Assembly: GCA_003550325.1 (NCBI GenBank)
Contig: QKWP01000075.1
Span: forward strand, 63,924 to 127,923
Source: Gigaspora rosea
Taxonomy: Eukaryota; Glomeromycota; Glomeromycetes; Diversisporales; Gigasporaceae
Reading direction: 5' to 3'
Length of the DNA: 64,000 nt
Position numbers and translations under genes: made by a program
Part shown: positions 25,020 to 36,600 of the stretch, piece by piece
Layout of the letters: each line of letters starts with the position of its first letter
Numbering within the stretch: the first letter of the stretch is position 1
Notes under the pieces: model-generated
The model's database searches: none
What the model saw: the letters and a program-made list of their open reading frames with translations, nothing else
What the model was told of the DNA's origin: nothing

Positions 25020-25515
25020 TGTCACGGGCTAAAAGGTAGATCGACGAAATTAGGCGCAGTAAAACCCGTGATCGAAGAAACAAGAAACCTAAAGAAAGAA
25101 GTCAAGAATTAATTAATTAAAATAGTTAACGATATATTAAACATAACCATCGTTGTATAATCATATAATACTTATCATCATAAGCCCCTTTAGTTATAGT
25201 GATTATAACGTGATTCGAGATCAATGATCCTACCGTGATCCTCCCGTGATGAAAGTTCGATTTATCTCTAAACCCCTTTTATTCATTAGTCTAGTGAAAG
25301 TTATAAAAGCACTATAGTTTCCTCTCTTGTAAACATATATCCTACGGGATTCCGATACTCTTGACCTATTTCCTATAATCAAATTACCTTTAATAAGTTC
25401 TTTTAATAAATTATTGCTAAATGACCAACGTCACGCCTCTGGCGAGTTACACCTAATAATAAAACTCTGTATTTTCGTGTGTTTCATATAAAAGGATACA
25501 ATTCTGCCCGTCACA
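25020..25515. mobile_element. Solo LTR, 496 bp, 4-bp target duplication
   Basis: Starts TGTCACGGGCTAAAAGG and ends ATTCTGCCCGTCACA, with AAAG on both sides (25016-25019 and 25516-25519). No internal region is attached, so it is the remnant of an LTR retroelement after LTR-LTR recombination. The family is unassigned; the GCCCGTCACA end is shared with the solo LTR at 41112-41794. Confidence 0.75.
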
Positions 25516-25844
25516 AAAGAAAGAAAAAAGTTCATTAAATAATTTTTATAAATATTTTCTTTGCAGTGATAAATTATTAAGTTCGCTAGATAGTTCTATA
25601 AACTCTTATTTTCATAAATAAAATATTTTAAATTGTTAACCAATTTTTCAAAAAAAAAAAAAAAAGGTCATCAAGATTATAAAGAATATATGACTATTAA
25701 TTTTATACCGATTGCAAAAATGACGCAGTATATCTGCAGTTAATTTGCATGCGGATTGTACAATCCGGATTTATGAGATAATACGAATATTCAATATGGT
25801 ATGGATAACCAGATCAGTATGGTATTGGGTATGGGGTGTCATAC

Positions 25845-26643
25845 TGTAACCAGTGCATGATAGAAATCCGGATCTACCGTTTTTTATATTGCATATACCG
25901 GTGTTTTAAAATTGGGCCGGTGCAACAAACGGTGCATGATCCGGAATTTTTTGAAGTAACTGGTGCGTGCATCTATGTGCTCCAATGATCTGCTGATCAG
26001 TTTCTACTAATGCAGGTTTTTTTTTTTTTGAACCGGTATTTTTTTATATAACAGGTGTACCGGTAAAAATTTCTATTTTAAAACACTGACTGTAACTATT
26101 AAGGTGGGAGAGCGTATACGTTTAACCGGTTTAACTCTAATAGTTACTAGGAGATAAGTTTCTGATTTACTCACTTCAGCACTACACTAGCTTACTTACT
26201 TTATTTTTTTATTTAAGTAAAATCGAAGGGAACTTCTCTACTTGTATCCTATGGAATGGTATTTTATAGTATGGTGTTGGATTGAAGTCAAATTCATTCG
26301 TTTATATAAATTTGAATTTAATATACAACACGCTAATGTGTTGTTTGACACATTAACATGTTGTTTAACACGCTACGTTATGGTACAACTAAGCCTAGCA
26401 CGTTGACGTGCTATTGAGAATGTTTATAATCCGCACCCCTTAACACGCATGCGTGCTAACACGCTAACGTGTTATAAAGATTTTACAAAAGAGGTGATTA
26501 TATGTCAATCATCAAGTTTACATGGATTTTGACTAACATTTAATGAATTATACAAAAACAGAAAGAGAAGATCTAATTATAAATGTGGGGTAAACTAATC
26601 GGAAAATTCGAATCTCTAATGTCACAATTTTCGAATTGTGACA
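25845..26643. mobile_element. Solo LTR of the 59.9-63.6 kb family, interrupted by a MITE
   Basis: The body from 26091 on aligns with the LTRs at 59912 and 62984 (TGTAACTATTAAGGTGGGAG, CTAATAGTTACTAGGAGAT, CAGCACTACACTAGCTTACT) and ends AATTGTGACA at 26643. A hAT-type MITE sits six bases inside the left end. Taking this into account, the LTR begins at 25845 and is flanked by ATAC on both sides (25841-25844 and 26644-26647). It is clearly more diverged than the pair at 60-63 kb, so it is older. Confidence 0.85.
25851..26088 (-). mobile_element. hAT-type MITE with exact 8-bp duplication (copy 1)
   Basis: CAGTG at the left and CACTG at the right. The duplication ACTGTAAC is exact at 25843-25850 and 26089-26096. 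The element is the inverse-orientation sister of 62365-62618: shared words are AATTTCTATTTTAAAACACTG, CCGGTATTTTTTTATATAAC, CTACTAATGCAGGTTTTTTT and GGGCCGGTGCA. Confidence 0.88.
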
Positions 26644-26647
26644 ATAC

Positions 26648-28500
26648 CATACTGCTGCTGATTAATTTAATTTAATGTTTTTAATTGAATATGCGCTAAA
26701 TGTATCCGGGATCACATTTAACTTAGTTCGAAATTCTTTACCGATTTGAGTAAATTTAAAATTTTTTTTAACACATATTATTTAGAATCAATTTTTATTG
26801 ATTCTAAATCTACCAAAATTCTATTCCAACGAACAAAAATATACATTGTAAGTTGCAACATCGAATTTGTCTATTCTAATTTTGGTACAGCTAAATACTA
26901 AGTTTATAACAATCTTATAAGTATTCATATACACCTGAGCGTAATAATTCTATATTAGGTCTTGTTCGAATTAGAACAGTCTGAAAAAAATATTAAAATG
27001 TTTACAAAATCGTAACACGCAATAGTGAGTTGTTGTCATGACTTCAATAAAACAAGCACAACTATGATGACGGATATTTGTGTTTTAATATAATAGACTG
27101 TAAGTCGAAAAAAAAAATTCATTAATGATCTTCACTATCGCGAATGGTACAGTTTTCAGGCAATCGAAAACGGACATAACTTGCACTATGTTTGTGATCA
27201 AACTGATATGAGATAACTCAATATATTATCCATAATTATTCATTGTTTCAATCTGGTTAGCGTTTATCCGAATAATTTTCGGATATACACTATCCGTACC
27301 CGATCCGAAATTTTATCTTGTGTTATGCTAATTTTGGTATAGCTATAATTTTTCTGTAATGGGCCATATCTATAATTCAGTTGTGAAATGAGGCATTAAA
27401 ACCCAATCGAGTGATTGTAACCCCAAACGAGAGATAGAAACCAAAGTGAGGGATTGAAACCCCAAGCAAGTGATTTAGACCCCAAGCGAAGGATTAAGAT
27501 TCCAGTATGATTTAAAAGATATAAATAGGCCTAGTTTCAACTTGTGGAGGAATAATCATTTTTAATTCGTAATAAATAATGCAATAACTTTCATTTACCA
27601 ACAGGGCCCCTGAATATACTCATTGGAACATCCGCGGTGATAATAGGAAGATATGTTAATTAGTACAAAATCTAAATCCGTACAATGTTACACTTATGCT
27701 TGATAGTGCCAAAAATTCAATCCGTTCAACGGGGTTCAGTTAATGTGATATTTCCATATTCAGAGGCCCTCAACCAATTAACTGCGACCAATCCGGATCT
27801 CTTAATAAACATCCATCCTGCATAACTTTGCTACGCCAAAAACAAATTTATCATGCGCAAACATTGCTCTCCCAATTCTGGGACTATTGATATCCGAATA
27901 ATTATCCATCAATAGAATTATCCAGATATCTGATATATTTACCCGATCTGAATTACCGTAAATTACCGTATAAGACACCCACAAATGTTTAAATCTAATA
28001 TTAGACTACGGACTAGTACATGGTGGAGCTTGTGCCATTAGAAGGAAAAAAATTTTAAAGCGTCATATAATGGACAGCCTAGATATTTTTAAAAAAAAAA
28101 CGCCATTTGGTTATTGTAGATTTTGAAATTCACACCCGGGTCTAGTACGTAGGGGGTCTGAAATCTGGGGTTGTATACAGCAGTTTACAATTCAGATACG
28201 AATAAACTTATGACGGATTAATCCGAACTGGACCTCCATAGTTATGAGTAGTAAAGACAAGTATGAAACTATTTTACACAACCGAATAAAAAAAACATAT
28301 ATTAAGTAAGTTTGAGGGACTGCAAATTGTTCGTTCCAAGTATTCTGTGTATCACAAATTGTCTATCACTTAGTACGCCATCACTATTAATTTATTATAA
28401 ATATTAATCCGTTTTTTTTAACAAAAAAAAATTCTTCATTAGAATTATTAAAATATTTTTTCGATATATTATCAAATTATTATTACAAACTAAAATAATT
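26648..28500. other. Intergenic stretch upstream of the protease gene
   Basis: A 20-bp tandem repeat (AACCCCAAGCGAGTGATTGA-like) occurs about five times at 27398-27505. A possible hAT-like MITE spans about 27602-27771, with CAGGGCCCCTGAATAT facing ATATTCAGAGGCCCT and ACCAA on both sides, but the duplication is not clean. The minus ORF 27802-27984 has no family resemblance. The last 60 bases before the protease ATG are nearly pure A/T, as expected of a fungal promoter. Confidence 0.45.
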
Positions 28501-29778
28501 ATGAAAGGCATTTACATTTTAGCAAATATCTTATTATTTATTATTATATTACCAAAATATTTAATGGTCCATAGTCAAAATGCGTTAAAAGAACCATTGG
28601 CAACATTGTGGAATATTGACAATGAAGATATACCCAAATATGTGAATATTGAGAAGAACTTATCTAAGGTGGATGAAATATTAAAGCCATTCTTAGATAA
28701 TGACAATTTTGCTGGGACTTCTATAGATGTAATACAAAATATGGTATTTGTTTACACACTAAACTTCTCTAGGGCTGAGCAAATAAAAAATCTTATCGAA
28801 ATACGTCCATACGTAAATTTTTTAAACTTTACACAAGTAATTAATTCTACTACTAATTTGAATTCCATATTTGAAAAAATAAGCAATTCAGTTAAAAACT
28901 ATAAAACAATGGGGTTTACAGGCTACGTTAGTGTAAAAGTTAATAATATTGTCATAGCTTCATGCGATGAATACAAGAATAACCCCGGTAATTCGGCATT
29001 TATAAATGCCATTAAAATATATTATCCGATTTTCACTTATTATTATTGTTCTCAAACATATAATAATCCACCTAGTACAAGTAATACAATGCTTGAAAAT
29101 AGAAACAACTTAGATAAAATAATGTTAACTGGAGAAGGCATAAATATATTTAGTAAAATTAGAAGATCTAAAACTACGTGTTCAGCAGGTTTTTTGGCAA
29201 GGGATCGAGATCAACAAAGTATAAATTATATTGCAACTGCAGGGCATTGTCGAGTAGGTCCAGATGACTTTTATTATTTCCGTCCATGGAATTCAGACAG
29301 AATAACAGATCTTGGGACAAAGTCAATAAATTTTCTAAACTTAATAGATTTTCAATTAATCTATATAAATAATAATAATATTAAACCAAAACCAAGTATA
29401 AGGAATACAGATGCAGGTCCAGGTCAATATCGTGAATTAGTAATACATGACGATATAGCTGTAACTAGCATTGGTGCTCATTTATGTTCTTCTGGCTTTG
29501 TCACACATGTTAAATGTGGATATGTTGAAACATTAAATGGATTTAATGCATTTGAAGAAATTTTTCATGCGAATGTATTTGTTGTAGGCTTACTAACTAT
29601 AATAGGTGACAGTGGAGGGCCTATATTTTCTTATCATGAAGACCTTTTACGTGTAAGTCTAAACGGTATACTAAGTGCAGGTTTTAGCGATTATGTTATT
29701 GGTGGTATTAGTAGTGTTGCAACTCTAAGTTCAATTTTTGATATTGCCAAAAACATTAGTCTTGTTATAGCTGACTAG
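28501..29778 (+). CDS. Secreted S1-family (trypsin-fold) serine protease with pro-region
   Basis: An intact, unspliced 425-residue protein. Residues 1-25 form a hydrophobic signal peptide ending VHSQ. Residues about 26-215 look like a pro-region, and the catalytic domain starts about 222. The triad is visible: His249 in ATAGHC, Asp283 in NLIDFQLI, Ser371 in GDSGGP. Cys227/Cys250 bracket the histidine loop and Cys329/Cys339 form a likely second disulfide, the arrangement of alpha-lytic-protease/streptogrisin-like enzymes (known family pattern). Asn-Xaa-Ser/Thr sites are frequent in the pro-region. The start is the first ATG after an A/T-rich leader and is needed for the signal peptide. An AATAAA signal lies at 29863-29868. 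It is likely exported and self-activating, perhaps for nutrition or for host interaction (inference). Flanking sequences are repeats on both sides. Confidence 0.9.
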   Translation: MKGIYILANILLFIIILPKYLMVHSQNALKEPLATLWNIDNEDIPKYVNIEKNLSKVDEILKPFLDNDNFAGTSIDVIQNMVFVYTLNFSRAEQIKNLIEIRPYVNFLNFTQVINSTTNLNSIFEKISNSVKNYKTMGFTGYVSVKVNNIVIASCDEYKNNPGNSAFINAIKIYYPIFTYYYCSQTYNNPPSTSNTMLENRNNLDKIMLTGEGINIFSKIRRSKTTCSAGFLARDRDQQSINYIATAGHCRVGPDDFYYFRPWNSDRITDLGTKSINFLNLIDFQLIYINNNNIKPKPSIRNTDAGPGQYRELVIHDDIAVTSIGAHLCSSGFVTHVKCGYVETLNGFNAFEEIFHANVFVVGLLTIIGDSGGPIFSYHEDLLRVSLNGILSAGFSDYVIGGISSVATLSSIFDIAKNISLVIAD

Positions 29779-30351
29779 GCAGAATTTAAAGCTATTATTA
29801 AATTATACAATTATGTTATAAGTCAGCCATATTTATTTATTATTATGAAGTTTTAAAATTTTAATAAATATTTACTATTTATATGCAATTGCTAAATTCG
29901 AAAGTAAAAGAAGTAGTTTAACTTGCATGCATATTTGCTCTATTAACCTAATGTGTGCTTTGAATGCATATGTACTGCGTCATTTATTGCATACCGAAAA
30001 TGTGTACAAGGTTGCTCTCCAGATTGATACACGTCAGTTAAGATGACTACTCATAAAACTCATAAATTCTCAAAAATTTTACGATTGATTATTGTTTACT
30101 TACATATGCTCACATGACGAAATTAGATACCACTGGTAGTATGAAATGATTTTCTTTACTGTCCATAAAAAAGATTTTTAAACAATGATGTATATGGAAT
30201 AATATGATAATACAATATATTAAAGATCAATAATTATAATTACTTTTATAAGCAATAGTAGATGGAATAAGGCTACTTTTATAATATGAATCAATATATA
30301 TTTCGCATCTTCACTCTTTTATACTTTGCGTTTTTTTTTATCAGATTCAGA
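29779..30351. other. Intergenic stretch between protease and kinase pseudogene
   Basis: Contains the protease 3' untranslated region with AATAAA at 29863; otherwise AT-rich with nothing recognised. Confidence 0.5.
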
Positions 30352-30632
30352 TTATTCTGATAAAGTGTATTCACTATTCTGCCATTCTAATAAAATGTAA
30401 CAAATTTCTGCACCCGTTGGAAGTTTTTTTTTTTTTTTTTTGATCCATATCACAACATTTATTCATTAAATCAGTATAACATAATGCTGTGTTTTCATAA
30501 ATATGTGGACGTAAACCATCACACACTTGTATTTGAAATTGTATTGAATTTTGACTAAAAGGTACATGTTTACCATATAAAATTTCCCACATATTTATAC
30601 CGAATGAATAAATATCTGATGCTTTAGTATAT
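30352..30632 (-). pseudogene. Protein kinase, C-terminal part (subdomains IX-XI)
   Basis: On the minus strand the peptide runs YTKASDIYSFGINMWEIL, then DGLRPHIYENTALCYTDLM and NKCCDMDQ. This is the DxxSFG helix-F region and C-lobe end of a tyrosine-kinase-like kinase of the type multiplied in Glomeromycotina. A long A tract (T on +, 30425-30441) shifts the frame; in the next frame the expected tail PTGAEICYILLEWQNSEYTL is visible, ending at TAA 30354-30352. The upstream part of the same gene is at 40421-40710. The two halves meet cleanly at the duplicated ATAT that flanks the 9.8-kb transposon, giving PEVLNK followed by YTKASD. It is no longer a working kinase. Confidence 0.85.
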
Positions 30633-30656
30633 ACTTTGCTAAAATCGGGCATTTTT

Positions 30657-31634
30657 GCATTAGCGGTAAAATATTCTAAATTTAGCAAAATTAATAAATA
30701 TTATAGAATAATATAAGCATGTTTGAAAAAGTTTGTATATTAAATTACAGATATAGTTTCTTACTAGACATTCACTATATTATTATAAATAAATTTTTTA
30801 GGCTTTTAATAATTTTCATGTTCAGCTAAAAATTCTTATAAATTCCGTCAATAGATAAAAGCATTTCACAGAATTTTATAATGCTATTGTAAGGATTACG
30901 ATTATTTTAAAAAAACTTAAAGCTATTCGAATAAAATAAAATACATTAATAACGTCAAATAATATGATATCGTTAGTTTGGTTTTTTAAGATTAAAAATC
31001 GCTTTTTTTATTATTATAAAATTCAATCGTTTTTTTTTTGCTGCTAATTTAGCATAAATGAATTTTTCAGTATCAAAGTTGTTTTACCAGGTAAAACAGC
31101 GAGACAGCTACTTAAAGATGTTCGTGAAATCAATAATAGGCTGAATTGAAAGGTGCAGGTAGATTTGGCGGGTTGAATTGGTTCTTTAGTAACTTTGGGA
31201 TTGATTCCGCTTCTTATTTTACTAACATTTACTGAATAATTTTTAAACCTTGACCAATTCGGTACATTGAGTGGGTCGAACTTGCATTTCATGAATGAGT
31301 TTCAAGTTATTGGTGTAGCAGAAATCCCATAATATTTATATGTCAATAGGGGTGTGTCAAAATAATCAGATGAGGTAATCTGCACTTAATTTTATTTATC
31401 TCTGTACATTGGGTCTAAGTTAGACAATATCATTGGATTCACAAGACAAATTGGTCTGTAATTAGCTTAATAATAACAATAGGCTGCAAAAATGTAAGTT
31501 TTATTTACCACGGCATTAGTGGCTAGACAATGAAACTTTATATTTGTATAGCATGAAATTTGTAACTTAATTATAAATTTAATTCAAATTTCGCTTATTA
31601 GTTAATTGCTTGATAAAAGTAATATAATAAAATG
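30657..31634. other. Left non-coding arm of the transposon
   Basis: AT-rich. The minus ORF 31044-31292 has no recognisable family and is probably chance. TAGCGG and GGCTTTTAATAATTTT words resemble parts of the right arm read in inverse and may be remains of subterminal repeats. Confidence 0.4.
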
Positions 31635-33483
31635 TTATTCATTATCTGAAGATAATTCTGTACTAGCTTGATCAATATCTAATTCATTTGCATAATTTCG
31701 TCGACTTGACGATGGAATTGTTAAATGAAAAGTGAGTTGATCAAATGTTTTAATCTTCGCCAAGACATTTTCACTATAGGATGGTTTTTTTTTATTACTA
31801 TAATAAATAAATTTAATTTATATTAAATTTTTTTATACAATGACAACTTATATTTACCTATTTTTAACAAGCAAGTCCTTAGCAAGAGCTACCATATCTT
31901 TATTAAATGTGTGTCGAAAATTATCAAAGTATTCACGTGTTTTTTTGTTTAAGATTTTAAATTCGCGAGATACAAATTCCATTGATGGAACGATTTTCTT
32001 AATTAGCGTTTCACGCATTTTCTTAGTAGGATTTCGTGTGCGTAAAAATAGAAGCTTGCACTGTTCCATAACCAAATTTGTTATTGTCTCTTTGTTAAAC
32101 GGTTCAGGAGTATTAACTTCATTCTAATAAATATTATATATTTTTATAATATAAAAATATTGTAATTAATTACTTAAATTCATAATAAGTATCAATTATA
32201 TATTATGAGAGCTGATTTATTAAGTTTGTATCGTTACAAAATGTAAGTAAGTAAACAAACCTTATGTAATAAAGAAGTTTTTGATAAGATTTGTACTTTA
32301 TTAATTAAATCGGGTCGTGTACACAGCCAGTTAACTAATGATTCTTCATCGGAAAAGTTTAACTCTTCAGAATCAGTATTAGCAGCCTTATTATAAGAAT
32401 TTGCTTGTGAGTATGAAGCATGTTGAGATTGTATATCTACACTTGAAATCTTTTCTCTATGTTGATGATAATACTTTTGTGAATTGTTATTAGAATTCCA
32501 AGTAGAAATATCATGAGAAGTTGTTGGTGAGGACGAAGTATTTTGAGACGGTACATTTGGCATATTACAAGAAGTTGCTGGTGAGGATGAAGTATATTGA
32601 GACGGGACATTTGGAATATTACAAGAAGTTGCTGGTGAGGACAAAGTATATTGAAATGGTGCATTTGGCATATTACAAGAAGTTGCTGGTAAGGACGAAG
32701 TATATTGTGATGGCATATTTGACATATTACAAGAAGTTGCTGATAAAGATGAAGTATGTTGAGATGGTGCATTTGGTCTAGAAATCTTTTCTTTACAGTA
32801 ATTTTGTTGAGTTGTAAAAGTTTCTTGATTTTGATTATTCATTAATAAATCATAGCCCGTTAAAGATTGTGAGTCTGATATATTATCTAATGACATTGTT
32901 GACAAACTTCTATGTGGCTCTGGCGTAATCAAGTTTCTAGATGCTGCAGATCCATGTTCATAAAATGATGTTGAAGCCCGAAATCTATTTGCACTTTCAT
33001 TTGATGATACAGTATTATAAGTTATATTTGAGCTATGAGTTGCTACATGATCTGAATTATAAATTAGTGTTGGATCAATATTGCGTAAAGGTCTTTGATA
33101 ATTTGTAAGACTTTTTGATGTACAATTGTTAACTAAGTCTTGATTTTGACGATATGGCCATATTAAATTATTAGTTGGTGTAGTGTTATTTAACTCAAGT
33201 TGCTCAAGTGGTGCACGAGCAAAATTATTATATTCCTCTAGAAAAACAAAAATTACAAAAAATTAATTTAAAGTAAATAAAAAAATTTTTTGTAATAAAG
33301 ATTATTGCCTTCATTCGTCACTTTTTTTGTACGTTTGTTAGATGCTGCTCTTGGCTTAGAAGTTTCATCTTCAGAAGAATCTAAAGGTAATAACAATTAG
33401 TATTATTATCAAAAAAAGTTTGTTATTGAATAAATACTTACCAATAATTTTTTTTTCGTCTTAGTATTGGGCTTCTTCCTCAT
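31635..33483 (-). CDS. Transposon accessory protein, Ser/Asn/Thr-rich with 18-residue repeats
   Basis: Spliced gene on the minus strand. Exon-like segments: about 33483-33442 (MRKKPNTKTKKKLL), 33380-33309 (SSEDETSKPRAASNKR), 33241-32273 (long central exon), 32123-31855 and 31797-31635, ending SSDNE and TAA. The central exon is a low-complexity S/T/N/Q-rich region with five copies of an 18-residue unit like MPNVPSQYTSSSPATSCN. The fourth exon encodes a charged helical region (EQCKLLFLRTRNPTKKMRE, LNKKTREYFDNFRHTF) that is the best candidate for a folded or DNA-binding domain. The second intron seems to use a GC donor. The first exon joins out of frame as written; one more A in the A9 run would restore it, so check that run. 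Function unknown; its head-to-head position with the transposase suggests a partner in transposition or silencing escape. Confidence 0.6.
32515..32785. repeat. 54-bp coding minisatellite, five units
   Basis: On + the unit contains ATTACAAGAAGTTGCTGGTG, then AGGACGAAGTATATTGAGAC and GGGACATTTGG. It encodes the 18-residue repeats of the accessory protein on the minus strand. Open frames on the other strand here are shadows of the repeat. Confidence 0.85.
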
Positions 33484-33687
33484 TTTAGCTTTAACAATTT
33501 AAAATAATTGTAAAAGTAAATGATTAGTATTACGCAATACTACTAATATAAATATTTAAAAAATTTAAAATTATTGTAAAGTAAATGATATTTTAATAAT
33601 CAGTATTACGCAATGCTACTGACATAAAAATATTTAAAAAATATATAATGATCATAATAATAAAAGTATTTTACTTAAATTTTTTTA

Positions 33688-36600
33688 ATGTCATGCCACC
33701 GTTTTTTACAATTTAACAAATTTGAAGCTTCTCAGTTTCGTTTGCGAGCACCTAAAATTTCAAGACCTTTATCTGCTAATAATGAAGATACTTTAACAAA
33801 TTTACATAATTCTTCATTGCAAAATGATAATAATTACTCTCAATATCAGCAAAATACTGAACAATCTAGCTTTAATATTGTTGAAAATTTTAATAATGAT
33901 AATATACAATCAAACAGTGAATCTGATAATGATAATTGGTACAATTCGAGTTGGGATAATATTCAATATGAAAATAATACTAATTTAGAAAGTCAAGATG
34001 ATAATGAAACAATTTTTACCAATACTGATAATTCAGATAATTCAGATAATTCATCTGATAATACCGATAATTTATCTGAAATATTTGATAATATAAACTT
34101 TGATTTTTTGTGGAATCAAGAAAGTCAATTCGGTGCTTTTGAAAATTTTACAACTATGGCAATGTTTATGTGGGTTACGGTATATATGACATGTAAGTAT
34201 ATATAAAAAATTCTATATAGTGAATTTTAGATTTATATAATATAACCTTTTTTATTTTATTTTTTATTTTATTATTATTATTATTATTAGCAACAGCTGC
34301 TTATCAAGACTTAATTCAAATCATACTTCATCCTCAATTCGAAAAAAGCCACTTAATTACTAATTTGCAAAAGCTCAAAAAGTATCGTGAAAGACTTCCA
34401 TTAATGCAAATTAAAAGTCATACTATTCCAATTAATACTCGAAATACACCATCTACAACTAAAAATTCTACAACAGCTTATCATTTCTCATTAATTGAGC
34501 ATCTTCAACGTATATTGAAAAATCCTGTTATCAGGTCTCAATTATATTTTGGGCCAGGAGTTCTTTCTGACTCATGTAAAGAGTTATGGGAAGGAAAATT
34601 TTGGGCAGAGTCTCCCCTTTTTGGTCAGTCAGATATAACAATATCACAAGGTAATTATATAAAAAATATATATAAGAAAAGTATTCTAAAGTATTTTATT
34701 TTATATACTATTATGAAATTTTTAATTTTATAAAAATCTTTATATTTTTAGGTTCTTTTAAATGTGGTGATTTTGTTCAATATTTTTTTCAAAATTCTTT
34801 AGAACAAGGCCGAATACAATCATTTGTAATTAAGGATAATTTAATGAAAGTTCAAATACAAAGGATTCTTCCTTATAACAAAATTCCACCAAATTTATAT
34901 TCAAAAGAACATGCTCAACAAGATTGGTTTTTGGTGGAAGAACCAAATTACTATGTTATAGAGCCATCATCTTTAATTCAAAAAATTAAAGTTTGGCTTA
35001 AAGACCAACAACAGCCACCATATTTTGATTTATCTATTAATGAAATTTTATACAATTTTAATGGACAGTGGAAAATTCGCTCTATTAAATTTCGAAACCA
35101 ACACCCAGCTGAATATATATCAGTAAATTCACCACCAGATTCCACTATGCCAGTTTTAAATTTTTTTTTAGATTTGTACTATGATAACTTGGTACTTTTC
35201 GCAATACATATCATGCATTAGGTGGAATCTATTTACAGATTGGTAATATGCCACATCAATTAAGAAAACAATTACGCAATCATTTTGTTATTGGTTTTGT
35301 ACCTTTTGGAGGAGATATTCGAGATTTCATTAAACCTTTTCTTGAAGAACTTAAAAAACTTGAAAAAGGTTTTGTGATGAATTTAAATGGAATAAATTAT
35401 TGGATAATGGGTGGGTTAGGTGTTTTTACAGCTGATCTGCCTCAAGGAAATGACATAGCTGGAGTCTTACGCCATAATGCATATAGAGGTTGTCGCTCAT
35501 GCAAGGTACCTAAAGAACGATTAACTGATCTTTCATATGATATATATTACTATGGTCGATACCACCAAATAACAGATAAAGAATTTCAACTTATAAATGA
35601 GCAAATATCAAGTAATGCAAAATCTCGATTTTGTTCACAATATGGACTACGCTCTTTGCCTGGACCATTAGATCCACTATTGCACGATCGTCATTTACAT
35701 ACACCTCAAGATGCATATCATGCAGTTGCTGGAAAAATAGCTAGACTACTCGATTGTACTTGTTCAATTTTAACAGCATATGGTGAAAGCAATTTAATTA
35801 ATTGCTGGAAAAATATTGAAGTCCCGGTTGCCAAATCCAATTACTCACCGACGTTCATTTATGATGTCAGATAATTTAAGAATTCTTATGATCTTCCCAT
35901 TTATATTAAACCGTTGTTTAACTGTTAATAGTATCAAGGAAGATTATTTAAATTCTACTTGTAATCGATTACATTTTTCTTGTCAAATAGAAGTAAGAGA
36001 TTATATTATTTATACTTGGGCACTTTCTGCAAAAGCAGCTAAAGAAGTATTTTCAATAACTATACAACGGTCTGCTGGATATTCTAAATTACAAGCTATA
36101 TTAAATGAAGAACTTGAGGCATTAATTAAAGTATTTATTTTTTTTAATATTTTGGTTTAATTTTAAATTTTAAGGTGCTAATTGTTCAAAAATTTATTAT
36201 AGCTTTTCCCTGATAAGTTTCAAAACCTTCCTAATCTACATATAAACCGTCATTTAGTAAATTATGCATACCAATACATGACTTGCATAAATACTGCTGT
36301 TGGTACGAAAGAAATGGTGCATAGAATATTTAAGGCAATTGTTCCACACACCAATAAGCATAACCTTGAACTTACTCTATTACGGCGAATTAATACTTTA
36401 CAAACCTTACGATATCTCTTTGATAATGGAATAGATGACCGAATGCCTAACTTTTCTACACAGTCTATTTTTAAGTCATTGATAGAAACACCACGGCTTT
36501 GTAATTTGTTATCCAACTGGTGTATCAATAATTATAGTTTGTCAATTCACTGTTTAAACAGTAGAACTAACCAATCACAACCAGAAGGTTTTTGTTTTTT

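Noticed and set aside
30633-30660. Micro-inversion inside the kinase gene
   Set aside because: The shared 24-mer in opposite orientation at 30.6 and 40.4 kb first looked like an inverted exon piece; the matching ATAT flanks and the kinase halves show that it is the transposon terminus.
32437-32781. Open frames in the other phases and strand of the 18-residue repeat
   Set aside because: They are shadows of a repeat whose unit, 54 bp, is divisible by three.
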